From Verrucomicrobia bacterium 12-59-8 (GTDB lineage: Bacteria > Verrucomicrobiota > Verrucomicrobiae > Verrucomicrobiales > Verrucomicrobiaceae): a DNA stretch of 23,694 nt. The translations under genes were made by a program, and so were the position numbers. The stretch covers positions 1-23,694 of the forward strand of contig NCCR01000098.1 of assembly GCA_002279765.1 (NCBI GenBank), written 5' to 3'. Position 1 is the stretch's first letter; each line of letters begins with the position of its first letter. The notes beneath the pieces are model-generated. The model worked only from the letters and a program-made list of their open reading frames with translations. It had not been told where the DNA came from and searched no databases. Positions 8,325 through 16,081 of the stretch are shown piece by piece.

Positions 8325-8916
8325 TGCGCTGCTGCTGCCGCAGACCGAGGTCTCCGCTGACGATTCAGCGGAGACGACGCACCTCCTTGCCGCACAGGCG
8401 GGCGACATGGCCGCGTTTGAATGGATCGTTCGGCGGCATGAGGAAAAGCTGTTTGGCTTTTGCTGCCGCTGGCTGCGCTGTGTGGAGGATGCGCGTGAAG
8501 TCTGCCAGGATACGTTTGTGCGCGCATGGCAGGCACTGCCAGAGTTCGAAGGCCGGGCAAAGCTTTCGACCTGGCTGTATCAGATCGCTTTAAACCTGTG
8601 CCGTGACCGCGCCAAATCGCGTGCTTCACGCCAGCGTGATAACACCACGACGATCAACGATCTCGAACAACCTCTGACGTGTCCGCAGAATGCTCCTGAT
8701 GCGAGCGCGGAGTGGCAGAGTGAGATGCAAAAGCTCGATCGTGGTCTGGCCCTGCTGCCGGAAAAACTGCGCACGGCCCTGATGCTCAGCACCATGGAAG
8801 GCCTCAGCCACGAGGAATGCGCCAAAGTGCTGAACTGTTCTGTGCGGGGCACCGAGGGCCGCATCTACCGCGCACGGCAGATGCTGCTGCGCTGGTGGGA
8901 CGAAGAAGGTCAGTGA
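8302..8916 (+). CDS. ECF-family RNA polymerase sigma factor (CnrH-like)
   Basis: Extracytoplasmic-function sigma factor, 204 aa. Region 2 spans about 27-107 (HEEKLFGFCCRWL, DAREVCQDTFVRAWQ, STWLYQIALNLCRDR), followed by a linker, and region 4 about 145-196 (LPEKLRTALML, GLSHEECAKVLNCS, GRIYRARQML). No region 3 is present, as expected for the class. The start at 8302 overlaps the sensor gene's end by 23 bases and has GGAG upstream. It most likely transcribes its own operon and a metal-homeostasis regulon located elsewhere. Its stop overlaps the convergent antiporter gene's stop by seven bases (8910-8916), so there is no room for a terminator between them. Confidence 0.93.
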   Translation: MTASPAIDALLLPQTEVSADDSAETTHLLAAQAGDMAAFEWIVRRHEEKLFGFCCRWLRCVEDAREVCQDTFVRAWQALPEFEGRAKLSTWLYQIALNLCRDRAKSRASRQRDNTTTINDLEQPLTCPQNAPDASAEWQSEMQKLDRGLALLPEKLRTALMLSTMEGLSHEECAKVLNCSVRGTEGRIYRARQMLLRWWDEEGQ

Positions 8917-9716
8917 TCATCACCGGCAACGCCCAGCGCTTTTTCAATGACCTGCGCGGCATCTGTGCGCCAGCTTATGATGACGCTGGGAAACAAGCCA
9001 CCGAAAATTAGAAAGACGACGCAGGCGGTGAGCGGCCAGCGTTCACGCGGTAGAGCATCGGGAATGTCGATCACATGCTTGGGCAGGACTCCCAGAAATA
9101 GGATGTTAAATAGACGCAGGAAATTGATCGCATTGAAGACAGTGGAGACCAGCAAAAGGATGCCTGCCGCCAGATGGTTTTTCAACATGCCGTGGAAGAT
9201 CAGCTCTTCAGCGCAATAACCCAGTGTTCCGGGCAGGCCGACGAGCGCCAGACCACAGACCAGAAAGAAAACGGCCAGGCGGGGTGCTTTGGCAGCAAGC
9301 CCCAGATGCATCAGCGGGTCCTCCGTACTGCTGACTCGAGCCTCCAGCACACGCACAATGCAGATGAGACCCGTGGAAGCTGCGGATACGACGAGCCAGT
9401 GCATGAGCGCACCGGTGATTCCTTCAGTATTGGCTGTGGCAATACCCGCAAGCATAAAGCTGGCCTGGCTGATGCATAAGAAGCCCAGCAAGCGGCGCGG
9501 CTTTTTTTCGGCAAAAGCCCGCAGACTGGCAACGCAGACCGTGGCGACGGCAGCGATGCTGAGAACATCAAATGCATGTCTGGCATTCGGCGGTAGCGCC
9601 ATGCCTTCCGAACGGGCGACGAGAAGCATGCCGAGGTGGCCGTTAAAGAGCAGCACCTTCGGCAGAAGATGCCCTTTTTCAAAAGCCTGCACCACCCCAG
9701 CATGGAGTGGGAACAA
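8910..9716 (-). CDS. NuoM/NuoN-like proton antiporter subunit, C-terminal fragment (frameshifted gene)
   Basis: C-terminal 268 aa of a polytopic membrane protein of the proton-translocating antiporter family (NuoL/M/N, Mrp). It holds about seven hydrophobic segments and the motif KGLFPLHAGVVQAFEKG, which corresponds to the conserved lysine/W-L-P-x-A region of NuoL/M. The TTG at 9716 is only the first possible start; homology-like sequence (LTHSAAFEGLSQ, TFGLIILAVVC) continues upstream in this frame to about 9814. The preceding 120-aa reading frame ends nearby at 9803. The two are parts of one ~418-codon gene separated by a one-base loss in a C run. As written the protein is broken. It is the third gene after dabA and dabB. 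Confidence 0.8.
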   Translation of the reverse strand: MFPLHAGVVQAFEKGHLLPKVLLFNGHLGMLLVARSEGMALPPNARHAFDVLSIAAVATVCVASLRAFAEKKPRRLLGFLCISQASFMLAGIATANTEGITGALMHWLVVSAASTGLICIVRVLEARVSSTEDPLMHLGLAAKAPRLAVFFLVCGLALVGLPGTLGYCAEELIFHGMLKNHLAAGILLLVSTVFNAINFLRLFNILFLGVLPKHVIDIPDALPRERWPLTACVVFLIFGGLFPSVIISWRTDAAQVIEKALGVAGDDH

Positions 9717-9802
9717 ACCCTTGCGGCAAACGACCGCCAGAATGATCAGCCCGAAGGTCAGTTTGCCGCCCTGTGAGAGACCCTCAAACGCCGCACTATG
9801 CG

Positions 9803-10165
9803 TCAGCGCGATAGGGCAGCGTAGGCCGTCTGCGTGGCAAGCGATATGAGCAGCATTCCGGCCATGGCCCGGCCGCCCGCATCACGCCTGGGCGCCAGCA
9901 CCAGCACAATGATTGTCAATGCTGCGTAAAAAGCCATCGGCACTGCATTCAAACCATCCGCTTCGAACCAGGGAATGAGTGGATCAACCAAGCGCCCATG
10001 CCCCGCAGCAATGACTTCCCGCGCGGCACCCATGAAAGTCACGAAAGCAATGACAGCTGCCAAGACGGCGGGCTTGTGCGGCTGCCTGGTCCGCCAGGTT
10101 GACACGACACCGCCCAGCAAGCACACCAGTCCGGTGGTGAGATAAGGCAGTGAAAGGTGTTCCAT
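9803..10165 (-). CDS. NuoM/NuoN-like proton antiporter subunit, N-terminal fragment (frameshifted gene)
   Basis: N-terminal 120 aa of the same membrane protein as the downstream fragment. It has four likely helices: about 6-20, 33-50, 77-92, and a last one containing MAGMLLISLATQTAYAA. The frame stops at 9803 immediately after ...TAYAALSR. Inserting one C in the run at about 9815-9817 would read ...AAPIALTHSAAFEG and join the two pieces without a gap. The ATG at 10165 lies 14 bases after the dabB stop, so the gene belongs to the dab operon. I see no GWE motif like the one in DabB/NuoL helix 5. A programmed -1 shift is conceivable, but no classic slippery heptamer is visible. Mutation or sequencing error is more likely. 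Confidence 0.74.
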   Translation of the reverse strand: MEHLSLPYLTTGLVCLLGGVVSTWRTRQPHKPAVLAAVIAFVTFMGAAREVIAAGHGRLVDPLIPWFEADGLNAVPMAFYAALTIIVLVLAPRRDAGGRAMAGMLLISLATQTAYAALSR

Positions 10166-10179
10166 AAACTTGTCTTAGA

Positions 10180-11529
10180 TCAGGAAACAGGGGTCTCAAC
10201 TCCATGAGTGGCAGGTTTGGCCGCTGGCTGCTGAGGCAGAAATTCGGGCTCGAAAATGGCCAGCCCGCGCGCCAGCGTCTGAAGAGGAGCGACGATCCAG
10301 CGCTCGACAATGGCATCATAAAAACCGCGGCCCAGTGCCCAGCGATAAAGCCAGATCTGCAGTGCGGGCGGCAGCAGGGATTCGTAGCAGCCTCCCGTGG
10401 GATTGAGTTTGCCGCCAGCGGCGGCATGCACGCGATGGTAATCCCGCAGCATGGAGGGAGCGCGCAGAAACTGCAGCGTGCGCAGCATGGCGTGGCCGAC
10501 CAGATGGATGACTGCAAATGTGGTCCAGCCAAAGCCAATCTCGGCAAAGATGAGGCCGAGCTGCGTCTGCGCCGCATAGGCCAGGGAGGTTTTGGCATCG
10601 GCACAGGTGCGGTGGATGAGCGTACCGAGAAAAGCCGTGGTGAGACCGATGAAGATGACAAAGCTGGTGGCAATCATCGATTGATGAATCATCGGTTCGA
10701 TCCGCAGCAGCAAATATGCCCCGGCGTGAACCGAGATGGCCCCATAAAAGATCGCGCTGGAGGGTGTGGGGCCCTCCATGGCCCGTGGCAGCCAGCCGCA
10801 AAAGGGACCTTGCGAAGATTTGCCACCAGCGGCGATGACAAGCAGGACAGCAATGAGTGTGGAGGCAGTGCCGTTGAGCTTGTTCCCACAATCAGGCCAG
10901 TCGCCACTGAACATGCCCGCCCATGACGTGGTACCGAACCAGTGATGGGCGAGGAAGATGGCGAGCAGCATGAACAAATCAGCCGCACGATAGCTGGCAA
11001 ACACCCACAGTGCATTGCGCACCGGATCGGGACGGTATTGGAAGAAGGCGACGAGCAGCACCGAGGTGATGCCAACGATTTCCCAGCCGACAATGAGCAG
11101 ATCGAGCGAGTCGGCGGTAAAGACGAGCAGAGCGCCAAAAGTGAAAAGATGCAGCAACAGGAAAAACCGGTAAAACCCTGGATCACGATGCAGGTAGCGC
11201 ACCGAGAATGAACCCACGATCCCGGCGAGCACCACAGTGATGCCCACCAGCGGCAGGGAAAGTCTGTCTATCAGCAGAGACAGCGAATAGCCGTAGTTCG
11301 CGACGGTAAACCAATCTCCCAGCGCCACGCGCTCAGTATGCATGCCGCCAGACACCATGCTCCAGCCAATCATGATCGTCAGAAAGGTGAGAAAGGCATA
11401 GGTCGCCTTCGTGATGCGCGACATGACACGCTCTGAAACGTGGCCGCCAAGCAGCCAGATGATGCCCAGCATGAGAAACAACGCACCGGGCGTGGCAATG
11501 AGGAGAGGAAGGAGGGGTTGCAGGGACAT
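10180..11529 (-). CDS. dabB: DabB, NuoL-like membrane subunit of the DAB inorganic-carbon transporter
   Basis: Membrane partner of DabA, thought to couple cation movement to CO2 hydration and bicarbonate accumulation. The protein is 449 aa, polytopic, and NuoL-like. Conserved charges seen are Glu150 in GWEIVG, Lys237 in GGKSSQGP followed by WLPRAMEGPTP (246-256), and Lys313 in DAKTSLAYAAQTQLG. The His-x3-His helix HLVGHAML (342-349) is followed by Arg350 where NuoL has lysine. The start at 11529 (MSLQPLLPLL) is 28 bases after the dabA stop; the longer in-frame start at 11712 would overlap dabA by 155 bases. Other NuoL-like proteins could be confused with it, but direct linkage to dabA makes the DabB call good. 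Confidence 0.88.
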   Translation of the reverse strand: MSLQPLLPLLIATPGALFLMLGIIWLLGGHVSERVMSRITKATYAFLTFLTIMIGWSMVSGGMHTERVALGDWFTVANYGYSLSLLIDRLSLPLVGITVVLAGIVGSFSVRYLHRDPGFYRFFLLLHLFTFGALLVFTADSLDLLIVGWEIVGITSVLLVAFFQYRPDPVRNALWVFASYRAADLFMLLAIFLAHHWFGTTSWAGMFSGDWPDCGNKLNGTASTLIAVLLVIAAGGKSSQGPFCGWLPRAMEGPTPSSAIFYGAISVHAGAYLLLRIEPMIHQSMIATSFVIFIGLTTAFLGTLIHRTCADAKTSLAYAAQTQLGLIFAEIGFGWTTFAVIHLVGHAMLRTLQFLRAPSMLRDYHRVHAAAGGKLNPTGGCYESLLPPALQIWLYRWALGRGFYDAIVERWIVAPLQTLARGLAIFEPEFLPQQPAAKPATHGVETPVS

Positions 11530-11557
11530 TGGCAAAAAATGAAAAACACTGTACCCA

Positions 11558-14488
11558 TCAGGCGGCGGCCTTCGGATCAATGCGGGCAAGGGGGAGGTGC
11601 CCCGTTTTGCCATGATACCAAGCCATTGAGCTGGGAGCGACAGGCAGAGGCTCCTCGTTGCCTTCGAGCCTTTCGAAAACACCGTCGCGATAAACCTCCA
11701 CATGGCCGTCATCAGGATCCATGGCGGCCATGCGGATCCACTGGTTGCAGACGAACTCGGTGAGCTCCGCGCTGGCTTTAATGGTGCTCATGAGGCGCTG
11801 CGGAGTGGTTTCCACCACAAAAAGCAGGCGCACCGGCTCGTGAATCTCGACGGTTTGCACCGGCAGACCGGTGCGCAGATCTCCCTGATAGCCGTTCATG
11901 ACGCCAACGAGACCGCTGATGTTGTGCGGGAGCTTGGTGCCGCTGCCATAAGCCTCCACGTCAACGGTGGAGAAATAGCACTCCAGGTTGATGCCGCCGC
12001 AGACGGGAATGACCGCCCCCAAGACACGGCCCAAGGCATCATTGGTGGGATCCTTGGTGGCATCGTAGGAGACAAGGAAGGCACGGCGGTCCATAAACAG
12101 ACCTTTGGTGATTTCACGCCTCCCGACAAAGGTCACGGCGTTGGTGCAGTGGCCGTATTCAGGCCGCGGCTCCCCAATGTGCTCCGCTCGCTCCTGCACG
12201 CGCCGGAGGCTTTGTTCAGGGGTGATGTCACTGCCTGCCGTCGCGAAGCGACGTGAGCGCTCATGCGCGCTGAGTTTGCGAGCCTTGTCGAGCGACTGCT
12301 TGACGCGCACGAGGTCCCCATAGTGAGTTTCAGGAACGAGGTCCACGTCAAAGAAATGAATGTCCTCGCTGCAAGTGTCGTGGTAGCCGCCAAGAAACCA
12401 GGTGTCTTCAGGAATGATGACCCCTTTGCTCCGCAAGGCCTCCCGCACCTCAGGACGATTGGCAACGAGGGCAAACAGGCGCGCGTTGGGAGCACCACTG
12501 CGACCTCCACAGGCACCACAGCAGTAGGTGGACTCGTAGGGGTTGTTCAGACTGGTCGAGCCATGCCCGAGAACGACTACCAGACGCGCATGGCCCTTGT
12601 GCAGCCCGGCCGGCCCGAGAACGGAATAAACACACTCCGCCTGCTCCGGAGTGGTGAACCCGCGCATGAGACCGGTGGTGGCATTCCGTGAGGCTGCATC
12701 ATCACGCATGAAGGCGAACTCGGTCTTCGGCTCCGGCAGGAAGGCACGGTTGAGCTGCTTGATGAAACGACCGTAGGCCAGCGGGGTCAGCACGCGCAGC
12801 ACGAGCGGGAAGAGGCTGAAAAATCCGAGGCACGCCGTGCTGAACCAGCCGCGCACCAGGGTGCGTGAAGAGATGAAACCATTGCGCGCCACACGTGCCC
12901 ACACACGGCGCAGCCCCTGGCGCTGCTCATGCAGGTGCTCATGCTCCGCGACCGGCACTTCACGCACTGCATGCGCTGGCTTGACGACGACCGGGCACAA
13001 CGAGACTCCGCCCGCATCATCCATGCCGGCGTAATCGATGGCCATACCGAAAAAACCAGCGGCACCCACCGTCTCGATGCTGGGATCAACCTCTTCGAGC
13101 ACGCGACGTATGGATTCCTCACGTTCGTCGATGCAGAAGACGACCTGGGCGACGAGGCGGTTGCTTTTACGCACCATCCACGGCATGGCACGATGTTTGG
13201 TCAGCGGAATGAGGATGCTGCGTTCATGCCGACGCTCGTAGGCAAGGTGGAGCAGCCGGCGGCGCTCGGTTTCATGGCAGGCGAGAATCTCATGGTCCAG
13301 ACGCACAAGCTCGTCATCCGACAGCGCATTGATGGCGCTGCTGCTTAAGCCCACTAGCTGGGCGACATCAAACATGTGTGCGATATGAGTGAGCGGATCA
13401 AAACGTGGTACGGACAGCCTGACGGCACGCCATGCGGTGGTGTCAGCGGTAATGTCCTGCAGCGCCGCCACGGTGTAGGTGAGACGCAGCGCGAGAAACT
13501 CCATGATCGAGCAGCGGACGCGGTCATGCGGGGCGAGTGCGACATCATTCTCCAGCGTGCGGACCATGCCAGCCCAGCCACGCAGGGCGAGCAGCTCCGC
13601 CGTGAGGTATTCCCCCCACTGATCGGCAGGCACAGCGAGCTGTTCGAGAGCGTCCAGGACAACGGCTTCGGCATCCATGCCGCCGGACTCCTGCCGCCGG
13701 AAAGCGGCACGGACGCCGCCAAGATGCGCAGGGAATATTGCGAATGCCTGCGGCATGATCTTGCGCACGGCCGTAAGCAGGCCTTTCTCGCGCAGCGGCA
13801 TCGGCCAGTAGGCGATGCCCTGGTCAAGATAGGCCCCCACGAGGCGGATGAGCGGCGGATGGATGAGCTGATCCATGTCGATGTCATACTGTGCAAGCAC
13901 AGCGTCACGCGGACGTTTCGGCCTGTCTGCGACGGGTGCAGGCTGCGGCTTCATGCGGGCCAGACAGGCATCCCACAGCGCCTGCGGCCTGTCCTTGCGC
14001 AGCCTGCTGCTGCTGGAGTCTGGCAGATCGCGGCGGAAGGACCGCAGCCAGTCCGCCTCCTCAATCTGCCAGGAGATGTTGATGCCATTCACGCGGCGCA
14101 CGCCTGGAGTGAGCATCGTGCGCCGAAGCTGGCGGCGCGTGAGCCTGCCCGGCAGAATCTCCGCGTCGGGCTCACGGTTGATGATGTCGTCGATGTCTTC
14201 ATCAAGGATGCGCTGATGTTTGCGCTCGGATTGATAGGCATCTTCGGCGAGAAACGGCTCGGCTCCAAACAAACGCCCGCCCTCTATGACGGCCGCTTCA
14301 AACCTTTTGTGCTGCAATGAATGCAGCGTGTTTTGATGCACGAAGACGCCGATGGGGCCCTGTGTGGGCATGAATTGGGCGGCATGCTCCACCACTTGGC
14401 GGAGATGCTCAAGACACCCTCCTGACGGCTGAGCGGCCTGCAAGGCACCGTGACAGCCACAGGTGCCGTGATCAGTGTGATTGTTCAT
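11558..14488 (-). CDS. dabA: DabA (DUF2309), zinc subunit of the DAB inorganic-carbon transporter
   Basis: Large cytoplasmic subunit, 976 aa, with a beta-carbonic-anhydrase-like zinc site; with DabB it traps CO2 as bicarbonate in an energy-coupled manner. The four zinc-site residues are present: Cys452 and Asp454 in VVFCIDERE, His642 in VVLGHGSTS, and Cys657 in TYCCGACGG. The H-to-C spacing of 15 equals that of His524/Cys539 in Halothiobacillus DabA as I recall it. Other family landmarks are GPIGVFVHQNTLH near residue 50 and the C-terminal stretch CGGINLECYFS (830-840). The start at 14488 has little Shine-Dalgarno sequence. It begins 261 bases after the histidine-kinase stop, so it may have its own promoter. 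The gene is intact. Confidence 0.95.
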   Translation of the reverse strand: MNNHTDHGTCGCHGALQAAQPSGGCLEHLRQVVEHAAQFMPTQGPIGVFVHQNTLHSLQHKRFEAAVIEGGRLFGAEPFLAEDAYQSERKHQRILDEDIDDIINREPDAEILPGRLTRRQLRRTMLTPGVRRVNGINISWQIEEADWLRSFRRDLPDSSSSRLRKDRPQALWDACLARMKPQPAPVADRPKRPRDAVLAQYDIDMDQLIHPPLIRLVGAYLDQGIAYWPMPLREKGLLTAVRKIMPQAFAIFPAHLGGVRAAFRRQESGGMDAEAVVLDALEQLAVPADQWGEYLTAELLALRGWAGMVRTLENDVALAPHDRVRCSIMEFLALRLTYTVAALQDITADTTAWRAVRLSVPRFDPLTHIAHMFDVAQLVGLSSSAINALSDDELVRLDHEILACHETERRRLLHLAYERRHERSILIPLTKHRAMPWMVRKSNRLVAQVVFCIDEREESIRRVLEEVDPSIETVGAAGFFGMAIDYAGMDDAGGVSLCPVVVKPAHAVREVPVAEHEHLHEQRQGLRRVWARVARNGFISSRTLVRGWFSTACLGFFSLFPLVLRVLTPLAYGRFIKQLNRAFLPEPKTEFAFMRDDAASRNATTGLMRGFTTPEQAECVYSVLGPAGLHKGHARLVVVLGHGSTSLNNPYESTYCCGACGGRSGAPNARLFALVANRPEVREALRSKGVIIPEDTWFLGGYHDTCSEDIHFFDVDLVPETHYGDLVRVKQSLDKARKLSAHERSRRFATAGSDITPEQSLRRVQERAEHIGEPRPEYGHCTNAVTFVGRREITKGLFMDRRAFLVSYDATKDPTNDALGRVLGAVIPVCGGINLECYFSTVDVEAYGSGTKLPHNISGLVGVMNGYQGDLRTGLPVQTVEIHEPVRLLFVVETTPQRLMSTIKASAELTEFVCNQWIRMAAMDPDDGHVEVYRDGVFERLEGNEEPLPVAPSSMAWYHGKTGHLPLARIDPKAAA

Positions 14489-14749
14489 CGAGGGTTTAAA
14501 GCCATTGGCATATCACTAAAGGGGGGCGGTGATAGCTCCGCCATCCCTTGCAAAGGGGGTATTCTGCTACGGACTGCTGGGGTTCCATTTTTACCTTCCT
14601 CACACAGGTGCCCCCCTCCAACTCGGCAGAGGGGGCGAAAAGCGGCATTATACGAAGGATTCAAGGGGGCAGTGTCCGAGAATGACCACCGCAACTTTTG
14701 CATCGTGCCTGTCGAACCACTTTGTGAGGCAAACGAGCCCATCCCAGCT
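14489..14749 (-). promoter_or_regulatory. Intergenic region upstream of dabA with candidate promoter and inverted repeats
   Basis: This non-coding gap separates the sensor kinase from dabA. On the minus strand there is an exact TATAAT at 14652-14647, about 160 bases before the dabA start, but no good -35 box, so the promoter is tentative. Between it and dabA lie three inverted repeats: CCCCCTC/GAGGGGG (14612-14618 with 14629-14635), CCCTT/AAGGG (14545-14549 with 14553-14557), and GGCGG/CCGCC (14525-14529 with 14538-14542). The G- and C-rich stems could form leader-RNA structure or be remnants of a dispersed intergenic repeat. Neither can be decided from one copy. Confidence 0.4.
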
Positions 14750-16060
14750 TCAACCGGGCGGTGTCTGGAGCGGAATCACGACCTCAATTCGCAGCCCTTG
14801 CGGTATGATGCTGCTGGCGGTCAGCTCGCCGCCGGACTGCCGTGCACGTGCACGCATGCCCACCATGCCGAGGCTAGGACTGTAAATAATATCACTGGTG
14901 TGATTGGGCAGTCCTTTGCCATTGTCCTCAATGGTGAGAAGGATGTTTTTATCCCGATGCGTCAGGCTAACTTTCACTTCCGTAGCTTCCGAGTGCCGGG
15001 CGATGTTGGTAAAAGCCTCCTGGGCGATGCGGAAGAGATGCGTTTCCGTTTCATCTGCAAGCCGGCCCGTGAAGTCAGAATCGTAATCCACTCTCAGACG
15101 CGTGCGCTGGCCAAATTTTTCCGCCAGCCAACGCAGGCCGGCATCCAGACCAAAATCATCAAGAATGACGGGCCGCAGCAGATGCGAGAGTTCGCGCACG
15201 TTGGCGATAGATTCATCCACCAGATGCAGGCAGTCGGCGCGCAAGGATGGCAGATCCTGGGTGGAGCCCTTGGTCAGGTTGGAGCGAACGGCGGCCAGTG
15301 ACTGGCCTAACTCATCGTGCAGTTCATGAGAAAACCGCCGTGCGGCCTGCTCCTGGGTCTGCAGCATGTGCCAGGACACACGGCTCAGTTCTTCGGACTG
15401 CCAACGAATGCGCTGGATGCTCTTGCGGGCAAAGGCAATGGTCAGAATGGCGGAAATGGCGGCCAAGATGGAGCTGGAGCCCAACAACAGGGTCGAGTCA
15501 TCACTGAGATCCTGCGACTGCTTCTCAAGCTGGCGTTCGGTTTTTGTGAGATGCTCAGAACTGCTTTTGATGAGCTTGTTGACCAGCTCGACGACTCGTC
15601 CGTGATTCGAGAACAGAGTCTCCAGCTTGTCCCGCTGCACCGTTTCACGACTTTCCAGCAGCCGGTGTGATTCCTGGGTGAAAGCTTTGACGCTCCTATC
15701 CAGATCCGCCCACAGTTCCGCATCCGCCAGGGACCTTACCTCCGGCCCCAGTCGAGAAACTTGGCGATCACTTTCATCCAGCTCCTGCACCAGCCTGGCC
15801 AGATCGTCGCGCTTCAGCTCAAATTGGGCGAACTGATGCAGCACCCCCGTCATGGTGTTTTCCTCAGACTGCACATCCTGCCGCAAACGGGCGATGAGGA
15901 ACTGGTCCCGCGCCATCTGCTCCACCCCGTGCCGGATGCCCTGACTCTGACGCACGGCGATGAGGCCCGCCGTTCCGAGCAGCACCATCACCAGCAGGAA
16001 GCCCAGCGCGAGCACGCGCAGGACATAACGTTCAGTGATCCGCAGAAATGTGAATGACAT
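14750..16060 (-). CDS. Sensor histidine kinase, NarX/UhpB-type (HisKA_3)
   Basis: Membrane sensor kinase, 436 aa. There is one helix at about 15-36, a helical, mostly charged extracytoplasmic domain (about 37-188), and a second helix at about 191-211. The dimerisation/phosphoacceptor motif FSHELHDELGQSL has the likely phospho-His248, and the ATPase has its N box at EAFTNIARH (348-356), DNGKGL (379-384) and GMVGMRARA (398-406). I recognise no named sensory domain in the extracytoplasmic part; heptad-like leucines suggest a four-helix bundle. It starts 21 bases after the SulP-carbonic anhydrase stop, and the matching LuxR-type response regulator is encoded just upstream of that transporter. The pair therefore probably controls this locus in response to a signal linked to inorganic carbon or anions (inference). 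Confidence 0.92.
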   Translation of the reverse strand: MSFTFLRITERYVLRVLALGFLLVMVLLGTAGLIAVRQSQGIRHGVEQMARDQFLIARLRQDVQSEENTMTGVLHQFAQFELKRDDLARLVQELDESDRQVSRLGPEVRSLADAELWADLDRSVKAFTQESHRLLESRETVQRDKLETLFSNHGRVVELVNKLIKSSSEHLTKTERQLEKQSQDLSDDSTLLLGSSSILAAISAILTIAFARKSIQRIRWQSEELSRVSWHMLQTQEQAARRFSHELHDELGQSLAAVRSNLTKGSTQDLPSLRADCLHLVDESIANVRELSHLLRPVILDDFGLDAGLRWLAEKFGQRTRLRVDYDSDFTGRLADETETHLFRIAQEAFTNIARHSEATEVKVSLTHRDKNILLTIEDNGKGLPNHTSDIIYSPSLGMVGMRARARQSGGELTASSIIPQGLRIEVVIPLQTPPG

Positions 16061-16081
16061 GACGGCAGTGAGGAAAGAAGA

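Noticed and set aside
9803..9820. Programmed -1 frameshifting joining the two antiporter fragments.
   Set aside because: The site GCCCTATC is not a classic X-XXY-YYZ slippery heptamer and I saw no clear downstream pseudoknot; a one-base deletion or sequencing error is simpler.
13376..14320. A 314-codon plus-strand frame opposite dabA.
   Set aside because: DabA on the other strand carries all family motifs; the antisense translation has none.
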